DNA of 36,210 nucleotides from an uncultured Opitutia bacterium (GTDB lineage Bacteria; Verrucomicrobiota; Verrucomicrobiia; Opitutales; UBA953), in NCBI GenBank assembly GCA_903882335.1, contig CAIRWP010000165.1:1-36210 (forward strand). The letters are read 5' to 3'. The position numbers and the translations under genes were made by a program. Of the stretch, positions 1-7,968 are shown in pieces. The notes below the pieces were generated by a model. The model saw only the letters and a program-made list of their open reading frames with translations, had not been told where the DNA came from and ran no database searches. Within the stretch, counting starts at the first letter, position 1. The number at the start of each line of letters is the position of its first letter.

Positions 1-2
1 AC

Positions 3-467
3 GTCAACTCGCCCTTGCCCGAGCTCTTCGCCACGGGCGCCTACCGCCCGCGCCGCGCCCAGCCTACCGCCTCCAACGCGATGGACATCGGTGCGCCGAA
101 CAACCTCGACCGCCTGCTGGCCTGGCGCGAGGGCGGCCCGGTCGTCGAGGCCGTCACGGTCGACGACGCCACGACGCTCGACACCATGCGCCGCGTCCGC
201 GCCGCCACCGGCTACGTCCTGTGCCCGCACAGCGCGGTCGGCTGGAAGGCTGCCGAGGACCTGCGCGCGCGCCGCCCGGACCTCGACCAAGTCGTCGTCT
301 TCGGTACGGCCCACCCGGCCAAGTTCCCGGATGTCCTGGAGCAGGCCTTCGGCGACGCCCACGCGTCGATCTTCCCGTTCGCCCTGCCGCCGCCCGCGCC
401 CCTCCGGATCGGGAACGATTTCGAGGCCGTGCGTGCCGTGCTGACGTCCGAGGCGGGCTTCCGCTGA
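3..467 (+). CDS. thrC: Threonine synthase, C-terminal part (5' end outside window)
   Basis: This is the last 154 codons of an open frame that enters from the left edge with no start in the window. It resembles the C-terminal third of pyridoxal-phosphate-dependent threonine synthase, which converts O-phosphohomoserine to threonine in the cytoplasm. The run around codons 18-34, with SNAMDIGAPNN followed by a DRLL stretch, matches the family's conserved SNAMDVG-x-PSNFER segment. Further on, a VVFGTAHPAKFP stretch corresponds to the conserved 'lATAHPaKF' near the end of the protein. The PLP lysine and N-terminal domain would lie upstream and cannot be checked. The gene is convergent with a tiny lipoprotein gene whose stop lies 6 bases away, and I see no terminator between them. 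The family call is fairly sure; E. coli-type versus yeast-type length cannot be judged. Confidence 0.88.
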   Translation, partial: VNSPLPELFATGAYRPRRAQPTASNAMDIGAPNNLDRLLAWREGGPVVEAVTVDDATTLDTMRRVRAATGYVLCPHSAVGWKAAEDLRARRPDLDQVVVFGTAHPAKFPDVLEQAFGDAHASIFPFALPPPAPLRIGNDFEAVRAVLTSEAGFR

Positions 468-473
468 GCCAGC

Positions 474-587
474 TTATTTCTTCTCCGTCGCGGCCGGGGC
501 CGGCTTGGCGTCGCGCGGCTGTTCGACGACGATGATGCAGCCCGAGAGCAGCAGGCACGCGAGGGTCAGGAGCAGGACGGTCTTCAT
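474..587 (-). CDS. Tiny predicted lipoprotein, 37 residues
   Basis: A short frame encodes a Lys-bearing start (MKTV), a hydrophobic run and the lipobox LLSGC with Cys17, followed by a 20-residue tail rich in Pro, Ala and Lys that ends in EKK. This is the layout of a lipoprotein signal peptide with a very short mature part. The start is supported by a Shine-Dalgarno-like AAGGTG about 6 bases upstream, one of the few clear ones in this window. The gene lies downstream of the exbD terminator on the same strand, so it depends on read-through or on a promoter I cannot see. Function is unknown. The lipobox and ribosome site argue that it is real, but its small size leaves doubt. Confidence 0.6.
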   Translation of the reverse strand: MKTVLLLTLACLLLSGCIIVVEQPRDAKPAPAATEKK

Positions 588-627
588 GGTGTCACCTTGG
601 AGGGAGGCGGCCCGTTTGGCAAATCCG

Positions 628-657
628 CAAAAAGAAAGGCCGCCTGACGGCGGCCTT
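628..657 (-). terminator. Rho-independent terminator of the TPR-exbB-exbD operon
   Basis: A perfect 9-bp stem (AAGGCCGCC / GGCGGCCTT, positions 636-644 and 649-657) with a 4-base loop is followed on the minus strand by TTTCTTTTT. It lies about 20 bases after the second exbD stop codon. Confidence 0.85.
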
Positions 658-677
658 GGGCAGGGCGGCGGGGCCGC

Positions 678-1121
678 TTATTCCGGCTCCGCGACCGCGA
701 AGGTCACGTTGTTGATGTCCGCGCGGGCGAGGACGTCGAGGACGTTGATCACGCGCTCGTAGCGGGCGGCCTCCTCGGCCTGCACGGTGATGAGCACCTT
801 GGTCTTCGACTGGACGGCCGCCTGCTTCAGTTTGGTCATCTCGTTGAAGAGGCCGTCCAGGGTCTTGTCCTGCGGGGTTCCGACCGGGTCTTCGTTGATG
901 GTGATTTGCCCGTTCTCCGAGACGCCGATGGTGATCTCGTCGGGGATCTCGGTCTCCTTCGCGGTCTCGGCATTGCCGGGCAGGGTGGTCTTGAGCTCGT
1001 GCTCGACCTTCACGGCGCCAGCCATGACCATGAAGAACAGCATAATCACGAAGACCACGTCGATCATCGGGGCGATCTGGAAACCGGCGTCGGCCGGCAT
1101 CTCCTGGGGGGCGCGTTTCAT
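678..1121 (-). CDS. exbD: ExbD/TolR-family protein (second copy)
   Basis: This 147-residue protein has the ExbD/TolR layout: a short cytoplasmic N terminus, one transmembrane helix (about residues 19-35) and a periplasmic domain. The helix starts with IAPMIDVVFVIMLFF, and Asp21 fits the conserved proton-pathway aspartate of the family. ExbD/TolR proteins pair with an ExbB/TolQ channel to couple proton flow to work in the envelope. It follows the other exbD copy by 3 bases and precedes a strong terminator, so it is the last gene of the operon. An AGGA about 8 bases before the ATG is a plausible ribosome site. The two copies share the N-terminal FQ-APMIDV motif, but their periplasmic domains differ clearly, which suggests a heteromer. 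The partner (TonB, Pal or other) is not in the window. Confidence 0.92.
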   Translation of the reverse strand: MKRAPQEMPADAGFQIAPMIDVVFVIMLFFMVMAGAVKVEHELKTTLPGNAETAKETEIPDEITIGVSENGQITINEDPVGTPQDKTLDGLFNEMTKLKQAAVQSKTKVLITVQAEEAARYERVINVLDVLARADINNVTFAVAEPE

Positions 1122-1124
1122 GGC

Positions 1125-1565
1125 TTATTCCTCGCGGTTGAGGCCCGAAAAGGCGATGTTGTCGATACCGGCCTCGCCACCCCACTCGAGGGCCTTGGAG
1201 ATGTACTTAGCGTGGCAGTCCTTGTCGGCGCGGATGAGCAGGCGGTACTTCTCGTTGTTGCCCTTGCGAGCCTGGAGTTCCTTGGCGATGCCGTCCTTGT
1301 CGTTCGGATCGAGCTCGCGGTCGTCCAGCTTGTACTTGGCCTGGCCGGTGGTCTTGTCCCAGGAGATGTTGATCAGGCCGGCGGCGGCCTTGTCGTCGCG
1401 CTTCACGCCGTGGGCGGCCACGGGCAGGGAGATATTCTTGTCGACCTTGAGCACCTGGGAGGAGGTGATCGACATGAAGAAGATCAGCAGCACCAGGAGC
1501 ACGTCGATCATCGGCGCGACCTGGAATTCCGGTTCGCCTTCTCCGCCTCCGCCTCCGCCTGCCAT
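1125..1565 (-). CDS. exbD: ExbD/TolR-family protein (first copy)
   Basis: This 146-residue ExbD/TolR protein has a six-glycine run at residues 3-8, an acidic stretch, then VAPMIDVLLVLLIFFMS. Asp21 at the start of the single membrane helix (about 20-36) is the expected proton-pathway residue. The C-terminal part is a periplasmic domain. It lies 29 bases after the exbB stop and 3 bases before the second exbD, so one transcript is likely. The leader is C-rich (CCACCCCAGCACAACC) with no Shine-Dalgarno. The Gly run is encoded by a 6-base tandem repeat, which could vary in copy number. Role: part of a proton-motive-force-driven motor together with the ExbB-like protein. Which outer-membrane or periplasmic system it powers is not shown here. 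Confidence 0.92.
   Translation of the reverse strand: MAGGGGGGEGEPEFQVAPMIDVLLVLLIFFMSITSSQVLKVDKNISLPVAAHGVKRDDKAAAGLINISWDKTTGQAKYKLDDRELDPNDKDGIAKELQARKGNNEKYRLLIRADKDCHAKYISKALEWGGEAGIDNIAFSGLNREE
1542..1559. repeat. Hexanucleotide tandem repeat (TCCGCC x3)
   Basis: Three perfect copies of TCCGCC encode, on the minus strand, the Gly run at the N terminus of the first ExbD protein. Gain or loss of units would keep the reading frame. Confidence 0.7.
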
Positions 1566-1594
1566 GGTTGTGCTGGGGTGGGGTTAGGGGTGAA

Positions 1595-2392
1595 TCAGGC
1601 CTTCACCTCGGCAGCGACTGGCTCGGTGTTCCACACGGGCTTGGCCGCGTAGAGCTCGTCGCCACCGACGTTCTTGCCTTCGATCTCCGCGTAGGGGAAG
1701 CCGCGGAAGAGGCCACCGACGATCTCGGTGACGTCATGAATGCCCTTCTGGATGCGGTTGCGGAGGAGGTAGTAGGAGATGAAGGCCGGGATCGCGATGA
1801 AGAGGCCGGACGCGGTCGCCACGAGCACCTCGCCGATCGCTTCGGCGAGCTTGGAGGGGTCGCCCACGCCGGAGGAGCCGAGCTTTTCGAACGCCTTCAT
1901 CATACCCGTCACGGTGCCGGTGAGGCCGATCATCGGCGTGCACACCCCGATCACGGAGAGGTAGGAAGCGCGGCCCATGAGGTCGGCCTGGATGCGGGAG
2001 ATCTCGGAGATGATGGCCTCCTCGGTCATGGTCTTGCCGTCGGGGCTGAGCGCGACGCCCGCGCGGACGACGTCGCAGAGGGGAGAGCCGGCGTTCTTGG
2101 CGAACTCATGGGCGGCGACGTAGTCACCGGCACGGAAGTGGTCGCGGAGCTGCACGACATGGGCGGTCGGGTAGAGCTTCTTGGCGCCGGTGCGGAGGAA
2201 GCCGTCGACGATGAACCAGATCATCGCCACGGAGCAGATGGTGATCGGGTACATGACCCAGCCACCTTCGTGGAAGAGGTCCATCATGGTCTTTTCCTTG
2301 ACGCCGGGGGCGGCTTCCTGGGCGACGGCGGCCAAGGTGGACAGCCCGAGGAACAGGGTGGCCAGGAGGGAGGTGCGGGAATTCATCTTCAT
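1595..2392 (-). CDS. exbB: MotA/TolQ/ExbB-family proton channel with signal peptide
   Basis: This 265-residue membrane protein is the channel partner of the two following ExbD proteins. Residues 1-25 form a cleavable signal peptide (cleavage likely after AVAQ or AVA), as in longer ExbB variants. A first membrane helix lies at about 44-66. The second and third helices lie at about 144-168 and 186-209 and carry the family hallmarks CTPMIGLTGTVTGM and EVLVATASGLFIAIPA. Thr160 and Thr193 occupy the positions of the channel-lining threonines of E. coli ExbB. The ATG at 2392 is used here; an in-frame ATG at 2386 is an alternative. The leader is C-rich without a Shine-Dalgarno. It lies 54 bases after the 340-residue protein gene, in the same operon. 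Confidence 0.93.
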   Translation of the reverse strand: MKMNSRTSLLATLFLGLSTLAAVAQEAAPGVKEKTMMDLFHEGGWVMYPITICSVAMIWFIVDGFLRTGAKKLYPTAHVVQLRDHFRAGDYVAAHEFAKNAGSPLCDVVRAGVALSPDGKTMTEEAIISEISRIQADLMGRASYLSVIGVCTPMIGLTGTVTGMMKAFEKLGSSGVGDPSKLAEAIGEVLVATASGLFIAIPAFISYYLLRNRIQKGIHDVTEIVGGLFRGFPYAEIEGKNVGGDELYAAKPVWNTEPVAAEVKA

Positions 2393-2446
2393 AGGGATGA
2401 TAGGGTAGGGTGGTTGTTAGTTAGGAAAGCGGGGCGGGGCAAGGAC

Positions 2447-3469
2447 TCACTTATTGCCTTCGTCGGAAGGCGTGTTGTTGGCGGCGGGCTTGGCGGTCCC
2501 TTCGGGGATGACCGCCGCGTCCTGGATCTTGCGCTGGGCCTCCTCGGCCTGCAGGCGGTCCTCCTTGGGGAGGAGCTTTTTGGCCTGCTCGGCCTCCTTG
2601 GAGGTCGGGTAGGTGGCGACGATGTCGCGCAGGTAGCGGTTAGAGACCTCCTCGAGCTTCTGCTCGCGGGTCGCCGGGGTGTCCATGCCGCGGAAGGAGC
2701 GGGCGGCGCCGAGGAGGGCCTTCGGCACGTGCTCCTGCTGGGAGCCGTAGAAGACGGGGACGCGGAGGTAGGTGTTCATCGCGGCCTCGTATTTCTTGGT
2801 GGCGAGCAGGGAGGAGCCCTTGACTAGGTGCAGGCGGGCCTGGAGGTCCGGGTCATCCAACTGCGGCATGAGGCTGGTGGATTCGGTGATCACGGCCTCG
2901 TGCTCGCCGCGGCGGGCGCGCTGCATCAGGCGGGCCAGCTTGATCTTGGTGGCCAGTTCGGCGATGGAGCCGTCGTCGGCGCGTTCCAGCGTGTCCAGGA
3001 AGGAGGAGAGGGCGGCGTCGTTCTCGAGGCGGTCGAGGGCGTCCAGCTTCACGATGGAGGCCTTGAGCCACCAGCTCCCCTTCACCTTCTTGATCGGGTC
3101 GAAGAACTTGATGACGGGCTCGATGTTGTCGAGGGCCTTGCCCGGCTCGCCGCGCGCGACGTTGTTCTGGGCCTCGGTCAGGCGCTCCGGGAGCGGCCAG
3201 ATGATGGTTTCGACCTCGGCGAGCTTGCGGGTCATGATCATCTCGGTGCCGTCCTGGATGGTCGTGCGCTCGACGGTACCCTTGAGGCTGCTGATCTGGC
3301 CCTTCTTCTTGTCGATGATGGGCTTCGGGGGAATGACGGTGTTGTCGACCTTGAAGGGGTCGTTGACCTCCCAGCGTTCGCCGCCCTTGAAGATCAGGGT
3401 CTGGCCGAAGGCGGGCAGGGCGGCGCCGAGCGCGGCGGCGGCGAGGAGGAGGCGGGGGAACGGGCGCAT
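2447..3469 (-). CDS. Secreted TPR-like protein of the ExbB/ExbD operon
   Basis: This 340-residue protein has a typical signal peptide (residues 1-22, cleavage after AFG). It then has an N-terminal part with a GTVERTTIQDGTEM segment that looks beta-rich. From about residue 95 it becomes alpha-helical, with TPR-like helix pairs such as the one around LVKGSSLLATKKYEAAMNTY. The C-terminal 40 residues are charged and low in complexity. I do not recognise a specific family. Its start is 3 bases after the stop of the 1109-residue TPR gene, so the two are very probably cotranscribed and translated together. A role as a periplasmic scaffold or adaptor for the ExbB/ExbD motor is inferred from position only. 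Confidence 0.85.
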   Translation of the reverse strand: MRPFPRLLLAAAALGAALPAFGQTLIFKGGERWEVNDPFKVDNTVIPPKPIIDKKKGQISSLKGTVERTTIQDGTEMIMTRKLAEVETIIWPLPERLTEAQNNVARGEPGKALDNIEPVIKFFDPIKKVKGSWWLKASIVKLDALDRLENDAALSSFLDTLERADDGSIAELATKIKLARLMQRARRGEHEAVITESTSLMPQLDDPDLQARLHLVKGSSLLATKKYEAAMNTYLRVPVFYGSQQEHVPKALLGAARSFRGMDTPATREQKLEEVSNRYLRDIVATYPTSKEAEQAKKLLPKEDRLQAEEAQRKIQDAAVIPEGTAKPAANNTPSDEGNK

Positions 3470-3472
3470 GGC

Positions 3473-6400
3473 TTAGAGGCGGGTGTTGAGGGACTTGGCC
3501 TCGGAGGCCTCCGGGGTGTCCTTGATGCGGTCCTTGGACAGCATCTCGGCCAGCAACAGCTTGGCCTCGGGCTTCTGTCCGAGCTTGTCGGCGAGGACGC
3601 GGGCGGTGGCGAGGTAGGCCTTGGCGGACCAGAATTCGTACTTCTTCCAGGTCTGGTAGCAGCGGCGGTAGTAGGCGACGGCCTCGGCGTTCCGGCCTTG
3701 GCGTTCCTCCATGACCCCGAGCCAGTAGAGGCTGCCGGCGGTGGCCTCGCCGCGCCATTCCTTGGTCTGCAGAATCTCCTCGAAGGCCTTCTTGGCGTCG
3801 GGGTAGGCCTGGGTCTCGGCGAGCGCGCGGGCGCGGGCGAACTTAATCTCCTTCTCCTTCGACATCGTGATCTGGTTGTCGACGGCCTCGTTGCAGAGCT
3901 CGAGGGCCTCCTTGAACTTCTTCTGCTGGAGGAGGATCTCCGCCAGGCCGGCGAAGCCGAAGTCGGCGTACTCGGAGGAGCGGTTATGCTCCTTGATGTA
4001 CTCGAAGTAGGCGGCGGCCTTGGCGGTCTCGCCCTTCGCGAGCAGGTGGTCGCCGACCACGGCGAGGATCGTCGGGCTGAGTTCCTCCGCCTTGTAGTTG
4101 GCGGAGACCTTCTTGAAGAAGGTGTCGGCCCGGTCGGGGTTGCGGAGGAAGACGTTCAGCTGGCCCATGGCGAAGAAGCCGCGGGCCTGGGCGATGAGGG
4201 AGCCCTTGTTCTGCTCCAAGCGGAGGAGTTGGGTCAGTTCGGCCTCGGCGTTGGCGGGGGAATAGGCGGCGGGGTCAACCGGGGTGCCGGGCTTCACGCG
4301 CTTCACCTTGCGGGCGAGCTTCTCGCAGAGGAAGATGACGAGTTTCTCGTTACCCTCCTGCTTGCGGTCGTTGATGGTTTCGGCGACCGAGGCGGAGAGG
4401 ATGCCAAGGGCCTCGGTCTTGGCGACGATGATGCTGGCCTGGCGGTCCTTCTCGACGACCGCGAGCTCGTCGGCGAGCTTGGCGGACAGCTTGGCGACCT
4501 CGGCCTTGGCGGCGGCGATGGCCTCCTTGGTGGCGCCGTCCTGGCGCTCGAGGGCGTCGACCTTCTTGCGTTCGGCGGCGAGCTGGCCGCTGAAGCGCTT
4601 CTGGACCTCCTCGCTGCGTTGGGCGAACTCCGGCTTGTCGCCAAGGCGCTCGGTGGCCTTGATCACCTCGTAGAGGTAGGTCAGGGACTTCGGATCGTTA
4701 TGATCCCAATCGTAGACCTCCTTGTAGAGGTCGCGCATGCGGGCGTGCTCGCCGCGGCCGGGCAGCAGCTTGCCGAGCTCGCGCAGGACGAACTCCAGCG
4801 CGTTGGTGTTGGTGCGGCCGCTGCGGGCGGCGGCGACATAGGCGTCGATGGCCTTGGCGGTGTGGCCGTCCTTCTCCTTCTCGAGGCGGGCCTTCTCGGC
4901 GAGGAACTTCTTCTTGGTCTCCGGGGCGGCGTTGGTGCGGGCGGACTCGTCGGCCTTGCGGATGGGCTTGTCGAGCTCGGTGGCCAGACGCATCTCGGCG
5001 TCGCCGATAAGCGTGTGGACCTCGGGGACCTGGTTGACGACGGCCTCGTCCTTGCTGACGGCGTAGTCCTTCAGCCACTCGTTGCAGAGGCGCAGGGTCT
5101 CGGTGGTCTCCGGCGGGGTGAGGCCGAACTTCACGATCGCCTGGCGGTAGCGGACGTCGGGCAGGAACTTGCCGCGGCCCGCGTAGTCGGCCTGGTACTG
5201 GTCGAAGCCGGTCTTCGTGTCCTTGTACTTGCCTTGGTAGAACCAGCAGAGGGCGCGCATGTAGACAGCCTGCTCGCGGGCGAGGGAGCGCGGGTACTTC
5301 TGGTTGAACGCGTCGAGGGCGGCGCCGGCCTGCTCCCAGTCGACGTTGGCGAAGAGGCAGGTGATGATGCGGAAGTCGATCTCCTCGACGGTGGCCGCGT
5401 CGATCTTCTTCACGTTGGTCTTGGCCCAGTTGTAATGCTCGATGGCCTCCTTGAAATCCTCGCGGTCCTGCGAGATCTCGCCGAGGATGACCGCGACCGC
5501 CGGGACTTCCTCGCTGTCGGGATATTTCTGCAGGAACTCCTTGCACTTCGCCTGGGCCTCGGTGTTGCGGCCGATCTGGCGCAGGGCGACGATGTAGTAG
5601 TAGTAGGCGCCCGAAACCTTGGAGAAGCCGGGGTTGTTGTCGAAGATATCGCGGAACGCCACGAAGGCCTCCCAGTGCTTGTTCAACTCCAGCAGGCACA
5701 GGCCGATGCGGTAGGAGATGAAGGCGTCGTAGTCCTTGTTGGCGGCGAACTCGCCCTCGATCTTCTTGAACTGCTCGACGCCCGCGATGGCCTCCTCGAT
5801 CTTGATCTTCGCGTTGTCGTCCGGCTTGGGGTAGAGTTTCTTGAGGTTATCGACCTCGGCCTGCTTGGCCTCGACCGCGCGCGAGACGGAGCGAGCCACG
5901 GTCGCCCGGCGGAGGGTGCCCTGGTAGCTCGCGAGCGCCTGGCGGTAGAGCTCGACCTTCTCCTTCTCGTCGGCGGCGTTCTCGGCGGCCTCGAAGCGGG
6001 AGTCGCCGATCTCGATGCGCTGGAAATTGGAGCGCACGATCTCGGCGGGCGAGCCGGTCCCGCGGGCGTCGACCTCGGCCTTGAGCTGCTCGGCTTCCTT
6101 GGTCAGGCCGAGCTTGGTGTAGACCTCGACGAGCTTGGCGGCGGCTTCGCGGCGCTCCGGCGTGGCGAGGCCCTCGGCGATGGCCGACTTGAGGAGCTGC
6201 ATGGCCTGACCGAGGGCCTTCTTCTTTTCGACCTCGTCGGCGGATTTGGCCTTTTCCTCGAGGATGCGGGCGGAGAGGGTGTAAGCGCTGATGCGGTCTT
6301 CGGCGCGGATGGCGATATTGGGGGCGCGGAGTTTCTCGAGGAGGGCCAGGGCGGGGTCCCACTTGGACTGGCTGGCGAGGGCTTCGACGAGGCTCAGCTG

Positions 6401-6802
6401 GGCGATGCCGCGTTTGTTGTCCAAGCCGTAGAAGTCCTCGGTGCCCTTGGGGTACTTGGCAAGGAAGGCGGTCAGTTCCTCCTCGGTCTTGGCCCAGTCC
6501 TTGAGGGTGTAGACGGCGACGGCCTTGTTGAACGCCAGGACCGCCTTGAGCATGTCGCCCGCCTCGGTCGGCAGCTGCTTCTCCATCTCGCTCAAGGTGT
6601 CGTAGGCGGCCTTGTACTTCTTGGCCTCCATCTCCTTGCCGGCCCGCTTGAAGAGGGCTTCCAGTTTGTTCTCGGGCGCGGGCGCGGTGGCCGCGGGCTT
6701 GGTCTGGGCTCGGGCGGGAGTGGCGACCGGGGTCACCGCCAGGAGGACGGCGAGGATGGCGGCTTTGGCCAGTTGGTAGGTGCGGGACTCGTGGGTGGCC
6801 AT
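3473..6802 (-). CDS. Giant secreted TPR-repeat protein (1109 residues), first gene of the ExbB/ExbD operon
   Basis: A signal peptide (about residues 1-32, cleavage after ARA) is followed by an almost wholly helical protein made of tetratricopeptide-like repeats. Examples are the segments with WAKTEEELTAFLAKYP, NTEAQAKCKEFLQKYP, KYKDTKTGFDQY and NAEAVAYYRRCYQTW. These resemble the TPR type found in YbgF/BamD and in Tol-associated proteins. At about residues 725-790 there is a heptad-like Ala/Lys/Glu-rich stretch likely to be a coiled coil. No catalytic motif is visible. The protein should be periplasmic. Because it precedes, almost without gaps, a second secreted protein, an ExbB and two ExbDs, it probably acts as a large scaffold for that motor. 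The leader is C-rich without a Shine-Dalgarno. A long uninterrupted frame lies antisense to it and is judged a shadow. Confidence 0.9.
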   Translation of the reverse strand: MATHESRTYQLAKAAILAVLLAVTPVATPARAQTKPAATAPAPENKLEALFKRAGKEMEAKKYKAAYDTLSEMEKQLPTEAGDMLKAVLAFNKAVAVYTLKDWAKTEEELTAFLAKYPKGTEDFYGLDNKRGIAQLSLVEALASQSKWDPALALLEKLRAPNIAIRAEDRISAYTLSARILEEKAKSADEVEKKKALGQAMQLLKSAIAEGLATPERREAAAKLVEVYTKLGLTKEAEQLKAEVDARGTGSPAEIVRSNFQRIEIGDSRFEAAENAADEKEKVELYRQALASYQGTLRRATVARSVSRAVEAKQAEVDNLKKLYPKPDDNAKIKIEEAIAGVEQFKKIEGEFAANKDYDAFISYRIGLCLLELNKHWEAFVAFRDIFDNNPGFSKVSGAYYYYIVALRQIGRNTEAQAKCKEFLQKYPDSEEVPAVAVILGEISQDREDFKEAIEHYNWAKTNVKKIDAATVEEIDFRIITCLFANVDWEQAGAALDAFNQKYPRSLAREQAVYMRALCWFYQGKYKDTKTGFDQYQADYAGRGKFLPDVRYRQAIVKFGLTPPETTETLRLCNEWLKDYAVSKDEAVVNQVPEVHTLIGDAEMRLATELDKPIRKADESARTNAAPETKKKFLAEKARLEKEKDGHTAKAIDAYVAAARSGRTNTNALEFVLRELGKLLPGRGEHARMRDLYKEVYDWDHNDPKSLTYLYEVIKATERLGDKPEFAQRSEEVQKRFSGQLAAERKKVDALERQDGATKEAIAAAKAEVAKLSAKLADELAVVEKDRQASIIVAKTEALGILSASVAETINDRKQEGNEKLVIFLCEKLARKVKRVKPGTPVDPAAYSPANAEAELTQLLRLEQNKGSLIAQARGFFAMGQLNVFLRNPDRADTFFKKVSANYKAEELSPTILAVVGDHLLAKGETAKAAAYFEYIKEHNRSSEYADFGFAGLAEILLQQKKFKEALELCNEAVDNQITMSKEKEIKFARARALAETQAYPDAKKAFEEILQTKEWRGEATAGSLYWLGVMEERQGRNAEAVAYYRRCYQTWKKYEFWSAKAYLATARVLADKLGQKPEAKLLLAEMLSKDRIKDTPEASEAKSLNTRL

Positions 6803-6844
6803 CGGGTAGGGGGAGCGCGGTGACGCCTCTTGGGGTGAGGGAAG

Positions 6845-6874
6845 AAATTAGCCCTTCGGAGGCCTCTCTGCCAA
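6845..6874 (-). promoter_or_regulatory. Candidate promoter of the TPR-exbB-exbD operon
   Basis: On the minus strand TTGGCA (6874-6869), an 18-base spacer and TAATTT (6850-6845) lie about 45 bases before the ATG of the giant TPR gene. This fits a sigma-70-type promoter and sits in the only sizeable gap upstream of the operon. Confidence 0.4.
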
Positions 6875-6945
6875 GCAATAACCCTTCACACTCGCCCTGC
6901 CCGCGGGGGAGGATGGCCCCCCAAGGGGAATGCCCCCGGTCGGGG

Positions 6946-7884
6946 TCAGCGCGCCGCCTTCCGCCCGGAGGCCAGCAGGGTCTCGAAGCCCGGCTCGCGG
7001 TCCTCCTTGGCGACGACCCGGACCTCGGATTCGCGGAAGCCGGCTTCCTCGAGCCAATCGTGGAGGTCGTTCTCCTTGAAGCCGAGCCAGCGATCGGCGT
7101 AAAGCTCGCGGGCCTTCTCGAAGCGGTGGGCACGGAGGTCGAGGATGAGCACCCGTCCGCCCGGCTTGAGGATGCGGTGGGCCTCGGTCAGGGCTTTTCG
7201 CGGGTTTTCGGCGTGGTGCAGGGCCTGGCTGAGCAGGACGAGGTCGACCGAACGGTCGGGCAGGGGGGCGTCCTCGATGTCACCCAGGACGTAGTCCAGG
7301 TTGTTCAACTGTTCCTTTTTGGCCAAGGCCCGGCCCAGCTTGACCATCCGCGGGGAGTTGTCGACGCAGTGCACGAACTCGGCCTGCCGGGCCAGCAGGC
7401 GGGACAAGGTACCGTCGCCCGCCCCGAGGTCGGCGATGCGCACTTTCGGAGCCAGCAGCAGGAGCATCTGGCCGATGGCTTCCCAGGAGCGTCCGGGGCA
7501 GTAGTTCTTGCCGAGCCGGTCGGCGACCAGGTTGAAGTGCTGCTCGGCCTTGCGGCGGCGCCGCTCGACGATCCGTTGCAGGGCCCGTTGGTCGGCCCGG
7601 GTGGCCGGCTCGGCCTCCGTGGCCCGGATGGCCGCCTCCAGGATGCTCTGCACGCCGGCCCCGAGGCCCCGGGCCAGGGAGTAATAAGAATGCTTTCCGT
7701 CGCGGCGGTCTTCGGCCAGGCCCGCCTTACGGAGCAGGGCTAGGTGGGTCGAAATGCGCGATTGGCCCATGCCGAGGATCTCCTGCAGCTCGCCGACCGC
7801 CAGCTCGCCCTTGGCCAGCAGGAACAGCAGGCGGGCCCGGGTCGGATCGGACAGGAGGCGGAGGGATTCCCAAGGGTCGGGCAT
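6946..7884 (-). CDS. ArsR-type winged-helix domain fused to SAM-dependent methyltransferase
   Basis: This is a 312-residue two-domain protein. Residues 1-75 form an ArsR-like winged helix (SDPTRARLLFLL, then QSRISTHLALLRKAGL as recognition helix and wing). Residues about 110-260 form a class I methyltransferase with motif I ADLGAGDG at 151-158, an acidic residue after the next strand (VDNS, 174-177), and a post-motif IV LKPGGRVLILDL. The fold is closest to UbiE/ArsM-like enzymes; the substrate is unknown. The ArsR half lacks an obvious Cys pair for metal sensing, so sensing of SAM, SAH or a metabolite is more likely than arsenic. The gene is transcribed alone, between the greA terminator and the TPR operon promoter. 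A TTGACA lies at 7919-7914 about 30 bases upstream, without a convincing -10 box. Confidence 0.88.
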   Translation of the reverse strand: MPDPWESLRLLSDPTRARLLFLLAKGELAVGELQEILGMGQSRISTHLALLRKAGLAEDRRDGKHSYYSLARGLGAGVQSILEAAIRATEAEPATRADQRALQRIVERRRRKAEQHFNLVADRLGKNYCPGRSWEAIGQMLLLLAPKVRIADLGAGDGTLSRLLARQAEFVHCVDNSPRMVKLGRALAKKEQLNNLDYVLGDIEDAPLPDRSVDLVLLSQALHHAENPRKALTEAHRILKPGGRVLILDLRAHRFEKARELYADRWLGFKENDLHDWLEEAGFRESEVRVVAKEDREPGFETLLASGRKAAR

Positions 7885-7917
7885 GGTGGTCAGGATGGGG
7901 TCGTTCGGGCCGCTGTC

Positions 7918-7947
7918 AAAAGAGGAAGCCCCGCGGGGCGGGGCTTC
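7918..7947 (-). terminator. Rho-independent terminator after greA
   Basis: An 8-bp stem GAAGCCCC / GGGGCTTC with a 7-base GC-rich loop (7925-7947) is followed on the minus strand by CTCTTTTG. It lies just past the greA stop codon. Confidence 0.65.
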
Positions 7948-7968
7948 GTCAGGGGCCGGGCGGGCGGC

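Noticed and set aside
2828..6823. A 1331-codon open frame on the plus strand
   Set aside because: It is antisense to the giant TPR gene and part of the 340-residue gene. Its product is a monotonous Leu/Gly/Glu/Val/Asp mix, as expected for a frame opposite a GC-rich coding strand, and the minus strand encodes clear signal peptides and TPRs.
6803..6945. The 143-base gap searched for a tRNA, small RNA or terminator
   Set aside because: Apart from the candidate promoter I see only C- and G-runs, with no cloverleaf and no stem followed by Ts.
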